Shown piece after piece: positions 19,902 to 27,438 of a stretch of DNA of 41,760 bases (the stretch's first letter is position 1; every line of letters starts with the position of its first letter). The notes under the pieces are model-generated. The model was not told the origin of the DNA, made no database searches, and saw nothing but the letters and a program-made list of their open reading frames with translations. This DNA is from CALKHT01 sp964511575 (GTDB taxonomy: Bacteria > Planctomycetota > Phycisphaerae > Phycisphaerales > Phycisphaeraceae). The stretch is taken from assembly GCA_964511575.1 (NCBI GenBank), contig CAZEFM010000028.1, positions 1-41,760 on the forward strand. The letters run 5' to 3'. A program made the translations under genes and the position numbers.

Positions 19902-19939
19902 AAACAACAACGCCGCAAACCATGGGGTCCGCGGCGTTG
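19902..19939 (-). terminator. Intrinsic terminator of the sugar isomerase gene
   Basis: On the minus strand CAACGCCGC and GCGGCGTTG form a perfect nine-pair stem with a 14-base loop, followed by TTGTTT. It lies about 30 bases after the stop codon at 19969. Confidence 0.7.
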
Positions 19940-19968
19940 CGTGTTCTTTATAGATGAGCCGGCGATGA

Positions 19969-20832
19969 TCAGGCCGAAGCGCCCGTGACCGCCTTGAGGT
20001 TGCTCTTGATCAGTTCCAGGCCTTCGAGGTAGACCTCTTCGGGCGAGCCGGACAGGTCGCGCCAAACGCGCGTCGCGGCGGCGAGTCCGGGCAGTGCCCG
20101 GCCGAATGCCTCGATCGTCATCCATCCGTCGTAGTTGATGTCCGCCAGCGCCTTGAACGTCGCCGCCCAAGGCACGTGGCCGCGACCGGGGGTGCCGCGG
20201 TCGTTCTCGGAAATGTGCACGTGGCGAATCGCCTGTCCCGCCGGGGCGATGCAGCCGATCGGATCCTTCTCTTCGATGTTCGCGTGGAACGTGTCGTACA
20301 TCGTGGCGAAGTTGGGGTGATTCACCCGCTTCACGTGCCGCACCGCATCGGCCATCGTTGTCAGGAAGTAGCACTCAAAACGGTTGAGGTATTCGATGGC
20401 GATGGTGAGGTTGGCCTGCTTGGCGAACTCGGCGGCCTGCACGTGGACGTCCGCCGCCCAGTTGCGTTCCTGCTCGGTCGGGCCCTGACCACTGAAAACG
20501 CCCAGCGGCTGATGGATCGGACCGCACAGCACTTCGCTGCCCAGCGCCTGCGAGCAGTCGATCGCCCACTTGAGGTGCTGCACCGCCGAGGCGCGATGGT
20601 GTGCATCGGAGCTGATCGGGTTGTGGCCCTCATCGGGGATGACCGTCACGCTGGTGCAACCCAGCCCCAGGTTCTTCAGCGCCTTGCCGATTTTGGCGAA
20701 GTGGTCCGGGTCGCCTTCGAAAATCGGGATTTCCACGCCGTCGTACCCGGCCGCCTTGAGCTTCTCCAGCAGCGGCAGGTGCTCATCGGTGACGTGCGTC
20801 GTCCACAGCAACAGATTAAACCCGATCTTCAT
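19969..20832 (-). CDS. Sugar phosphate isomerase/epimerase (TIM barrel)
   Basis: This 287-residue protein starts at ATG 20832 (MKIGFNLLLW), with AAAGG upstream. It is a xylose-isomerase-like TIM barrel of the D-tagatose 3-epimerase type. The four expected metal ligands are present: E147 in IAIEYLNRF, D180 in MYDTFHANIEE, H206 in IRHVHISEN and E241 in WMTIEAF. The loop HISENDRGTPGRGHVPW is characteristic of ketose 3-epimerases. It should interconvert a ketose or related sugar using Mn2+ or Co2+; the substrate is not clear. It is cytoplasmic and monocistronic, with a terminator after it and 837 bases of non-coding DNA before it. Confidence 0.92.
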   Translation of the reverse strand: MKIGFNLLLWTTHVTDEHLPLLEKLKAAGYDGVEIPIFEGDPDHFAKIGKALKNLGLGCTSVTVIPDEGHNPISSDAHHRASAVQHLKWAIDCSQALGSEVLCGPIHQPLGVFSGQGPTEQERNWAADVHVQAAEFAKQANLTIAIEYLNRFECYFLTTMADAVRHVKRVNHPNFATMYDTFHANIEEKDPIGCIAPAGQAIRHVHISENDRGTPGRGHVPWAATFKALADINYDGWMTIEAFGRALPGLAAATRVWRDLSGSPEEVYLEGLELIKSNLKAVTGASA

Positions 20833-20927
20833 GTGCGTGCCTTTCATGCTCAAGGGGTGAAAACCCGTGTCAACCGAGATGGGCGGATTGTACAGGATGC
20901 AACCGGAGGGAGGAAGAATGGGGAGGT

Positions 20928-20974
20928 GGTGATTGGTGATTTGGCGATTTGGTGATTTGGTGATTTGGTGATGT
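20928..20974. repeat. Tandem 8-bp repeat, unit GGTGATTT
   Basis: Six units follow one another: GGTGATT, GGTGATTT, GGCGATTT, GGTGATTT, GGTGATTT and GGTGATGT. There are no spacers, so it is not a CRISPR. It is non-coding. Confidence 0.85.
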
Positions 20975-21078
20975 GGGGCGGTGTTGCGGTGGGAACGAAC
21001 GTGCCAAGCTTGATTTGTGCATATGTTCGCATAAAATAAGGTATCGCCCCGTTCCTCTCTTTGGACGTTCTCCCGGAA

Positions 21079-21115
21079 CATTGATAATTGCCAATTGATG
21101 ATTGCGTATTGATTA
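21079..21115. repeat. TTGATAATTGCCAATTGATG word cluster
   Basis: Short ATTG/CAAT words alternate (TTGATAATTGCC, AATTGATGATTGCG, TATTGATTATT). A related cluster with GCCGATTGCCAA units occurs at 38309-38352. Confidence 0.45.
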
Positions 21116-21240
21116 TTCTCCCCCTCCTCCCTTGTTCCCTCGTCACCCTTTGTTCCCCCCTGACCTTGTTCAAAATACGCTCTAAACTCCGATATAAACA
21201 CCCGTTGCGGATCAAGTCGGCGCTCCGCCCTTCGCACGCT

Positions 21241-21314
21241 CCCCTTGGCCCATGGCCAATGGCCCTCGGCCCTCCCCAAATGTCGTGTTTGTCGTGTTTG
21301 TCGTGGGGGTGACA
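21241..21314 (+). repeat. Dispersed repeat, copy 1 (CCATGG/TGTCGTGTT family)
   Basis: CCCTTGGCCCATGG is followed about 30 bases later by TGTCGTGTTTGTCGTG with an extra 7-bp unit, then GGGGGTGACAT. The reverse complement of 38536-38606 has the same blocks in the same order. The two copies differ by small insertions and by the number of TTTGTCG units. Confidence 0.75.
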
Positions 21315-21561
21315 TTGTGGAAAATCGACGCAAATATTTGGGCAAAATGTGTTTGCAGCCGAAGTGCCGGAGGCGCGCAATGGGGGGGACGACATCGTGA
21401 AAACCATCGACCCGAAATGCACGAATCTCAGCGGCAGACCCGCACTCGAAACAGTAGGCCATCGCCACTTGGGGAACGGCGTCATCGACACGCGTCAATC
21501 CACACAACCGCATGTCCCGGCCCAACCGTTCACCGGTCCGGTTCCAACTCGCGGGGGCCAC

Positions 21562-21590
21562 TTGACGCTCGCGCGTCGCAAAGCTAGATT
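21562..21590 (+). promoter_or_regulatory. Predicted promoter of the HEAT-repeat gene
   Basis: TTGACG (21562-21567) and TAGATT (21585-21590) are separated by 17 bases. Transcription would begin near 21597, about 73 bases before the ATG. Confidence 0.6.
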
Positions 21591-21669
21591 GCGTCTTGAC
21601 CCGCACTTGCATCCCGCCAGTTGTGCCCTCGGCAGGAGAACGCACATCCCAGCTTCACGGAGCCGCAGT

Positions 21670-23832
21670 ATGTCCCGCAGTCGCTTTTGCTTTGCGATCG
21701 TGTGCCTTTCGCTGCTGTTTACCTCGGTTCAGACCGCGGTAGCGCAGGAACGCTCGCCTGAGAAACTCTGGGATGACTTCAACCATTATGTGTTGATTGC
21801 CCGCCCGGAACTGGCGCAGGCGGCCGCCAATGCCCTGATGAGCCAGGTCAACGATGACCAGCTGCTCGACATCGTCGAAGCCAGCGAGTTCCGCGACTGG
21901 CTCGAACGCGTCAAGCCGCGTGCCGATGGCATGACCACGGTCGCTCAGACGGCCAACGAACTGGCGCAGCGCATTCAGAACGCTCGCATCGGTCGGGCGC
22001 GGGATGTGCAGCGCATCAAGGACGACATTGAACGCCTGGGCAAGGGGCTGCAGGCCCGCATGCATGCGACGGAACGGCTGCGTGCCGCCGGTCAGTACGC
22101 CGCACCGCACCTGCTCGAAGCGCTGCTCGATGAGAAGCGTGCCAACCTGCACCCGCACGTGCTGACGGCGATGGTGTCGATCGGCCGCCCGATGGTCTAC
22201 CCGTTGGCGGTGGCGCTGCCTCACCTGGAGCCGGTGCCGATGGGTCAGATCGCCCAGGTGCTTGCCGAGATCGGCTACCCGATGTCACTGCCTTACCTGA
22301 AGGTGGTGCTGGAGAACACCTCGACCGATCCGACCGCTCGCCGCGCGGTTCAGGCCGCCCACGATCAGATCGTGCGTGTTGCCGGCCGAGGCGGCGACCT
22401 GTCCGCTGCTGAAACGTTCTTCCTCCTGGGGATGAGCCAGTACGAGCACGCGACCCAGGGCGTGGAGATCGAAGGCTACGACGCTTCGGAAGGCAAGGGC
22501 GTGGTGTGGGAGTACTCGCTGCAGGCGGGGCTGGTGCCGATTCCCGTGCCCGGTCCGATCTACGGCGATGTGCTGGCGATGCGTTCGGCGCGTCAGGCGC
22601 TGAAGCTCGAATCGAGCATGGATCGGGCGCTGAGCCTGTGGGTGATGGCGAACCTCCGCCGTGAGAATCGCCTGCCTCAGGGCCAGCGTGACCCGAGCTA
22701 TCCGTCGAAGTTCCAGCCGTCGGACTACTACGCGCTGTTGGCCGGTCCCGTGCGACTGCACGAGGTGCTCGCCCGGGCGCTGGCGGACGGCGATGCGGAC
22801 CTGGCGCTCGACGCGATCGCGGCGCTGGATCAGACGGCCGGCCCCGAGGCGCTGCTGAACCTGGAAGGCACGATTCAGCCGCTGCTGCAGGCGCTGTCCT
22901 TCCCCGACCGGCGCGTGCGGTTTGAAGCGGCCTTCGCGCTGACCAAGGCCCGTCCGACTGAAGCGTTTCCCGGTTCCTACCTGGTGGTGCCCGTGCTCGC
23001 CGAGGCGGTCCGCCAGACCGAACAGCATCACGCTCTGATCATTTCCGAGGATCAGCAAGCCCTGAACAAGCTGCAGGCGATGGTGTCGAGCCTCGGCTAC
23101 GACACGATCGTCGGCCGATCGCTGCTGGCGGTGAGCGATCAGCTTCGCACCGCTCCCGGTGTCGATCTGGTGATCGTTCAGTCCAGCGCGGACAACGTGG
23201 TGTCGATCTTCAACCGTGCCGCGGCTGACTTCAAGCTCGCGAGCATTCCGGTGCTGGCGGTGAGCTCGCCCGCGGATCAGTACGAACTGACCGCGCGGAT
23301 GCCCAACGAGCGGCGTCTGACGGTGGTGGCGAACAACGCCGACGAAGCCACGATGCGTGCGGCACTGGAAAACGCCCGCGCTTCGGTGGCGGGTGTGGAG
23401 ATCAGCTCCGAGCAGGCGTCTGACTACGCCGTCAAGGCGCTGGCGATGCTGCGTGATGTGGCGCTGATCAGCGGCAAGGTCTACAACGTGGTGGACGCCC
23501 AGCCCGCGCTGACGCTCGCCCTCAACGATGCCCGCGATGAAGTGGTCATCGGGGCCGCGGCGGTGCTGGCGATGATCGACAACCCCGAAGCTCAGGCCGC
23601 CATCGCCAACGTTGCGCTGGACACCACCCGCACGATGACGATTCGCCGTGCCGCGCTGGTGAGCCTGGCGGAGTCGGCAACGGCGTACGGCAGCAGCCTC
23701 GACGTTCGCACCGCCCGCCGCCTGCATGAGCTGGTGAGCAACAGCGAAGGCCCGCTCGCGGTGGACGCCGCCAAGGCCTTCGGTGCTCTGGCGCCGGCGA
23801 CCAGCAGCGCGGTGCAGCTCATCACCAACTGA
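21670..23832 (+). CDS. Secreted HEAT-repeat protein with receiver-like domain
   Basis: ATG 21670 (MSRSRFCFAIVCLSLLF) is preceded by GGAG at seven bases. The frame open further upstream is non-coding. A signal peptide (about 1-27) leads to a 720-residue protein built mostly of HEAT-like helical pairs (YAAPHLLEALLDEKRANLHP, VIGAAAVLAMIDNPEAQAAI, AVDAAKAFGALAP). Residues ~455-569 are different and look like a CheY-type receiver: ALIISEDQQALNKLQAMVSS, LGYDTIVG, then GVDLVIVQ in place of the phospho-acceptor strand, then IPVLAVSSPAD. The acidic pocket and phospho-Asp appear lost, so it should be non-phosphorylated. HEAT proteins mediate protein contacts, and no enzymatic role is suggested. The downstream gene starts seven bases after the stop. 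Confidence 0.85.
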   Translation: MSRSRFCFAIVCLSLLFTSVQTAVAQERSPEKLWDDFNHYVLIARPELAQAAANALMSQVNDDQLLDIVEASEFRDWLERVKPRADGMTTVAQTANELAQRIQNARIGRARDVQRIKDDIERLGKGLQARMHATERLRAAGQYAAPHLLEALLDEKRANLHPHVLTAMVSIGRPMVYPLAVALPHLEPVPMGQIAQVLAEIGYPMSLPYLKVVLENTSTDPTARRAVQAAHDQIVRVAGRGGDLSAAETFFLLGMSQYEHATQGVEIEGYDASEGKGVVWEYSLQAGLVPIPVPGPIYGDVLAMRSARQALKLESSMDRALSLWVMANLRRENRLPQGQRDPSYPSKFQPSDYYALLAGPVRLHEVLARALADGDADLALDAIAALDQTAGPEALLNLEGTIQPLLQALSFPDRRVRFEAAFALTKARPTEAFPGSYLVVPVLAEAVRQTEQHHALIISEDQQALNKLQAMVSSLGYDTIVGRSLLAVSDQLRTAPGVDLVIVQSSADNVVSIFNRAAADFKLASIPVLAVSSPADQYELTARMPNERRLTVVANNADEATMRAALENARASVAGVEISSEQASDYAVKALAMLRDVALISGKVYNVVDAQPALTLALNDARDEVVIGAAAVLAMIDNPEAQAAIANVALDTTRTMTIRRAALVSLAESATAYGSSLDVRTARRLHELVSNSEGPLAVDAAKAFGALAPATSSAVQLITN

Positions 23833-23838
23833 TTCGCG

Positions 23839-24687
23839 GTGGGTGAGCTCGGGTTTCGTCGCCCGCCTCTGGAAAGACCGCCGGTGGCGACATGGAACGC
23901 CAGCCCGAACGGGCGTCAGTCTGAACGCCTGACGCTGCTCACCTACAACGTCAACTGGGAAGTCGATCCGTCCAGTGGCATCGACGCGATCCTGCAGAAC
24001 AACGCGGACATCGTCTGCCTGCAGGAGACCAACCCCCGGTTGCAACCGCGATTCGAAGCCCGACTCGCAGACCGCTACCCGTACAGCACGTTCCTGCACA
24101 GCAGGACGCGCACCGGTGGCGGGTCCGCCTTCTTTGCGAGGTGTCCGGGTGAGGTGATCGCCCACGTGCGATCGCAAACCGGCTGGTTCGATGCAATGGT
24201 GGCGCGGTTCGACACCGCCATCGGACCTTTGCAGGTGCTCAACGTGCATCTGAGGCCGGCCATCGATTCGCGTCGTGAACGCTTCGCCTTAAGCGCCTGG
24301 CTTTCGACCGGGCCGGAGCGTCTGCGCGAGATCGCGCACTTCTGTGAGCCGCTCGATCCGCAATGTGCAACGGTGATTGCCGGTGACTTCAACGAGCAGC
24401 GCGGTTCGGCCGTTCAGTGGCTCAGGCAACGTGGCTACCGCAGCGCGTTGCAGGCGCATCAGCCCCACGCGACGACATGGTGGTGGCGGTGGGGTCCGAT
24501 GAAGCTGGGCATGCGTTTGGACCACATCTTCCACTGCGGGAAACTGCGGAGCCGGACAGCCCGGGTGGTTCGGGCCGGTGCATCGGATCATTGGCCGGTC
24601 GTGGCGCAGCTTTGTGCGGCCGCACCCACGCGCACCGCATCGCCTCAACCCGGTCCCGCGAGTCAGACGCTCGTTGCAACGCGCTGA
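23839..24687 (+). CDS. Endonuclease/exonuclease/phosphatase family protein
   Basis: The product of about 282 residues carries all the family motifs in order: LLTYNVNWE, IVCLQETNPRL, LQVLNVHLRP, VIAGDFNEQRG, MRLDHIFHCG and ASDHWPVVAQ. These residues form the metal-dependent phosphodiesterase site shared by DNase I, exonuclease III and lipid phosphatases. The substrate cannot be told from sequence. No signal peptide is evident. The first start is GTG 23839, seven bases after the upstream stop and without a ribosome binding site, so translational coupling is likely. A later GTG at 23884 is an alternative. Residues 1-28 are outside the fold. Confidence 0.88.
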   Translation: MGELGFRRPPLERPPVATWNASPNGRQSERLTLLTYNVNWEVDPSSGIDAILQNNADIVCLQETNPRLQPRFEARLADRYPYSTFLHSRTRTGGGSAFFARCPGEVIAHVRSQTGWFDAMVARFDTAIGPLQVLNVHLRPAIDSRRERFALSAWLSTGPERLREIAHFCEPLDPQCATVIAGDFNEQRGSAVQWLRQRGYRSALQAHQPHATTWWWRWGPMKLGMRLDHIFHCGKLRSRTARVVRAGASDHWPVVAQLCAAAPTRTASPQPGPASQTLVATR

Positions 24688-24718
24688 CCTGAATGAATGG
24701 ACCCATCGCGGTGATGAA

Positions 24719-26062
24719 TCATCCGTTGTACAGCTTCGGATCGACCCGCACCTCGACGCGGCGAATGGTGCGGGCATCGCTGCGGAGAATGCGAAGCTCG
24801 ACGCCATCGACTTCGACGACCTGCCCCGCGCGGCCGATCGTTCCCAGTCGTGACTGGATGAGCCCGGCCACGGTGGCGGCTTCATCCTGAGCAGCCCAGT
24901 CGGGCAGGTTCAGCAGCCGCGCCAGTTCGTGCAACGCCAGATCGCCGCGCACAACCCGCCGCGTGGTCACCGGCTTCATGCCCGACGCCTCGCCGCGCAG
25001 CGCTTCGGCGAGCAGTGCCTTGGACTCGTCCACGGCGCCGAGCAGGTCGTCGACGATGTCCCGCAATGTGACGATCCCGGCTACGCCGCCGTATTCGTCC
25101 ACCAGCACCGCAAAGTCGGTCTTCTTTTCGCGAAACAGCGCCAGCACCTGTCCGAGCGTCGACAACTCGGGCAGAAACACGGTTTCGTCCGCGATGAGGT
25201 TGAGCACGGAGCTGTCGCCTTCAGCGTGATAGGCCGTGAGAAACGCCTTGCTCCGCACCACGCCCACGACATGATCCAGCCCGCCGTCGCACAAGGGATA
25301 ACGCGTATGCAGTCGAGCATCCATGACCCGCCGGTTCTCGTCCATCGATCGTTTGAGGTCGAGGTAGTGCACCTGCGTGCGCGGCACCATCACGCGGTTG
25401 GCAAGACGATGCTCCAGCGTCAGCGTGTTGAGGATGAGCGCACGCTCGGCTGGGCTGAGGATTCCCTCGCGCGCCGCTTCACTGGCGAGCAGACGCAGTT
25501 CCTCCACCGAAGCGCCATCCTGTTCGATCGATTCGACCCGCCCCAGGCCGAGCGGCAGCGTCACCAGATTCGCCATGCCGTTCATCAGCCAGACGATGGG
25601 TCGCACCGCCGAGCCGATGACCATGATGGGCACAGCCGTCAGCCGCACGACCGCGGGCACATACCGCAGTGTCAGCGCCTTGGGCAGCAGTTCGCTGAAG
25701 ACGACGGTCAGCAGGGTCACCACGAGGAACGCCACCGCGATGGACAGCGGCCGAAAGACCGACTCGGGCAGGACTTCGGCGAGGGGGCCGAGCAGCGCCA
25801 GCAGCAGATGCGACATGGCCGGTTCGCCGATCCAACCGAGGGCGAGGTTGGTGGCGGTGATGCACACCTGGATGGCGCCGATAGCGCTGGCCGGATCGCG
25901 CTTGAGCCGTTCCATCGCCGCCACGGCGTTGCGTCGTCCACGTCGGCGAAGCAGTTCCAGATGCACCGGCCGCACCGCGACCACGGCATACTCGCCCGCC
26001 ACGAAAAACGCGTTCAACCCGATCAGGGCAGGCACCAGCGCCAGCATCAGCGAAAACGACAT
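24719..26062 (-). CDS. CNNM/CorC-type hemolysin family membrane protein with CBS domains
   Basis: This 447-residue protein has an N-terminal DUF21/CNNM membrane domain with about four hydrophobic segments (MSFSLMLALVPALIGLNAFF, the segment beginning AMSHLLLALLGPLAEVL, VAFLVVTLLTVVFSELLPKA). A CBS pair follows at about 205-330 (NRVMVPRTQVHYLD, FAVLVDEYGGVAGIVTLRDI). A C-terminal CorC/HlyC domain ends the protein (TVAGLIQSRLGTIGRAGQVV). The family exports magnesium or sodium, or affects divalent cation balance. There is no ribosome binding site before the ATG, and a TACTAT box lies seven bases upstream, compatible with a leaderless message. Its stop converges with the preceding nuclease gene at a 31-base gap. 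Confidence 0.92.
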   Translation of the reverse strand: MSFSLMLALVPALIGLNAFFVAGEYAVVAVRPVHLELLRRRGRRNAVAAMERLKRDPASAIGAIQVCITATNLALGWIGEPAMSHLLLALLGPLAEVLPESVFRPLSIAVAFLVVTLLTVVFSELLPKALTLRYVPAVVRLTAVPIMVIGSAVRPIVWLMNGMANLVTLPLGLGRVESIEQDGASVEELRLLASEAAREGILSPAERALILNTLTLEHRLANRVMVPRTQVHYLDLKRSMDENRRVMDARLHTRYPLCDGGLDHVVGVVRSKAFLTAYHAEGDSSVLNLIADETVFLPELSTLGQVLALFREKKTDFAVLVDEYGGVAGIVTLRDIVDDLLGAVDESKALLAEALRGEASGMKPVTTRRVVRGDLALHELARLLNLPDWAAQDEAATVAGLIQSRLGTIGRAGQVVEVDGVELRILRSDARTIRRVEVRVDPKLYNG

Positions 26063-26069
26063 GGCGGAT

Positions 26070-26075
26070 ATAGTA
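26070..26075 (-). promoter_or_regulatory. Candidate -10 box for a leaderless CNNM mRNA
   Basis: TACTAT on the minus strand is seven bases from ATG 26062. The -35 region is poor, and no ribosome binding site exists. Confidence 0.35.
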
Positions 26076-26120
26076 GCGACAGCGTGCCGACGCGATGCGA
26101 TCGCCCCTGTTTGGCAATGG

Positions 26121-26164
26121 GAGCTTCATCATTCCTTCGTCATTCGAGTTTCGTCTCCGTCATG
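26121..26164. repeat. TTCGTCATTC-family repeat, single half
   Basis: GAGCTTCATCATTCC followed by TTCGTCATTCG matches 40905-40930 (GAGTTTCATCATTCT then TTCGTCATTCG) with two differences in 26 bases. It fills the gap between two divergent genes. Confidence 0.65.
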
Positions 26165-26168
26165 ACCC

Positions 26169-26477
26169 ATGAACGACCCGCTTTGGACATTCCGCCCCGA
26201 CGACACCGTGTCGGTGCTCTACGCATGGTTCAACGTGCTGGAGGGTTTGGCATGGATGGTGATCGCCGGGTATGTGATGGTGCGTTTCGTCCGGTTGCGA
26301 CGATCGTGGTGGGAAGTGGCTTATGCGGGGTTGTTCGTGTTGTTCGGTTTGTCGGATTGGCGCGAGTCGTACGTGGTGCAGCCGTGGCTGATTCTGGCGA
26401 AGGGGGTGGTGCTGGCGGGCATTCTGCTGCTGCGTCGATACCTCATTCGCCGGCACTATCCGGGTTATCGCTTCTGA
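26169..26477 (+). CDS. Small membrane protein, unknown function
   Basis: This 102-residue protein has three probable membrane segments: VSVLYAWFNVLEGLAWMVIA with GYVMV, VAYAGLFVLFGL, and WLILAKGVVLAGILLL. It ends in a basic tail (RRYLIRRHYPGYRF). The composition and codon bias are those of a real gene. The family was not recognised. The start at ATG 26169 has no clear ribosome binding site and begins five bases after the repeat. Confidence 0.7.
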   Translation: MNDPLWTFRPDDTVSVLYAWFNVLEGLAWMVIAGYVMVRFVRLRRSWWEVAYAGLFVLFGLSDWRESYVVQPWLILAKGVVLAGILLLRRYLIRRHYPGYRF

Positions 26478-26616
26478 GCGACGCGCGATCGGCAGTGCAT
26501 CGAACGAGCGGGACTTGTCGCGACTTTTCCACATCGCGGGAGGCGGTCGGCGGGGGTTGCGGAGGTTGGCGGCATTTGTCGCGTGAGGGGGGGCGGCATC
26601 CTATGCTGATGGCGTC

Positions 26617-27240
26617 ATGACGCCTCCCAAGGGGAACAAACTGGTCATCGGGCTGGCGGGGGGGATCGGTTCGGGCAAGAGCCTGGTTGCCCGTCAGATG
26701 GCATCCCTGGGGTGTGGCGTTATCGACTCCGACGCGTTGGCACGGCAGGCGTTGGAGGAGCCCGAGGTGATCCGGACACTCGTGTCGTGGTGGGGCCCGC
26801 AGGTGCTCACCCCCGAGGGTCGGATCGACCGCCAGGCTGTGGGCCGCATCGTCTTCGCCGACGCTGCGGAACGGCAGCGTCTGGAGGGGCTGGTGCATCC
26901 GCGGGTGCATGCCGGCCGTGCCCGACTTCGGGAACAGTACGAGCGTGATCCGTCGATCCGGGCGATTGTGGAGGACGCTCCGCTGCTGTACGAGGTCGGC
27001 CTTGACGAGGCGTGCGACGTTGTTATTTTCGTCGCGGCTTCACGGGAGACGCGCCTGGAGCGGGTGAAGCGTAGCCGGGGCTGGAGCGAGTCGGAGTTGC
27101 AAAGACGCGAGAGTCAGCAGCTGCCACTTGACTTTAAGGCTTCACGTGCGGATTATGTTTTAGACAACGACGGAAACGAGTTGGAAATAAATTCCCACGT
27201 CCGCCGCGTTCTTTCCGAAATATTCCACCGATTTAATTGA
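26617..27240 (+). CDS. coaE: Dephospho-CoA kinase
   Basis: This 207-residue protein is the usual length for CoaE, which phosphorylates the 3'-hydroxyl of dephospho-CoA in the last step of coenzyme A synthesis. The P-loop GGIGSGKS lies at 15-22, followed by the CoaE landmarks VIDSDALARQAL, the LEGLVHPRV lid segment, EDAPLLYEVGLDEACDVVIF and LDFKASRADYVLDNDG. It is cytoplasmic. It precedes rho by 198 bases. No ribosome binding site is visible before the ATG. Confidence 0.95.
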   Translation: MTPPKGNKLVIGLAGGIGSGKSLVARQMASLGCGVIDSDALARQALEEPEVIRTLVSWWGPQVLTPEGRIDRQAVGRIVFADAAERQRLEGLVHPRVHAGRARLREQYERDPSIRAIVEDAPLLYEVGLDEACDVVIFVAASRETRLERVKRSRGWSESELQRRESQQLPLDFKASRADYVLDNDGNELEINSHVRRVLSEIFHRFN

Positions 27241-27391
27241 TTGTTGTCGGGAGGGGGCTTGGAGAAGGCGATGAGCCGATCGGTCGGCGCTCGTCCGCAT
27301 CCTGTCACCCATCCCCAGAAGGATTCGATCAGGCTGCAACGGATTGTGCCTTTCCTGATGTCATTCCCAACCCTGATCCATAGTTGATTTC

Positions 27392-27419
27392 GGCGTGCCC
27401 GGTTGCAGACGGGCGCGTC
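27392..27419 (+). promoter_or_regulatory. Leader hairpin just upstream of the rho ribosome binding site
   Basis: CGTGCCCG and CGGGCGCG pair over eight bases with one G-T pair and extend two more pairs outward, with the loop GTTGCAGA. AAGGAG begins seven bases later. A rho leader structure would fit autoregulation, which is known for rho in E. coli, but I see no homology to that leader. Confidence 0.35.
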
Positions 27420-27438
27420 TGGATGAAGGAGCCCCAAG

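Larger units (their letters stand above)
20833..21669. other. Repeat-rich intergenic region, 837 bases
   Basis: No convincing gene was found. Open frames on both strands here have no domain and read through repeats. It holds an 8-bp tandem array, an ATTGCCAATTG-type word cluster, a pyrimidine-rich run (21117-21165), a CCATGG/TGTCGTGTT repeat that recurs inverted at 38536-38606, and the promoter of the HEAT-repeat gene. The stretch 21330-21540 shows nothing I can name. Confidence 0.6.

Noticed and set aside
18285..19988. Long plus-strand open frame (567 codons) opposite the PQQ lipoprotein gene
   Set aside because: It mirrors the minus-strand gene in a GC-rich sequence. The product has no domain, is His/Arg-rich, and the minus frame has a lipobox, propeller repeats and a ribosome binding site.
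20928..20974. CRISPR-like array
   Set aside because: The 8-bp units are contiguous with no spacers and no cas genes are near.
20850..21645. Upstream extension of the isomerase frame containing a CFECGSA...HFGCKH stretch
   Set aside because: The Cys pairs hint at a zinc ribbon, but the frame reads through tandem repeats and lacks a start signal. The isomerase begins cleanly at 20832.
22285..24249. Long minus-strand open frame (654 codons) opposite the HEAT and nuclease genes
   Set aside because: Composition is His/Arg/Gln-rich, with no motif, and it crosses two real genes. It is a GC-driven shadow.
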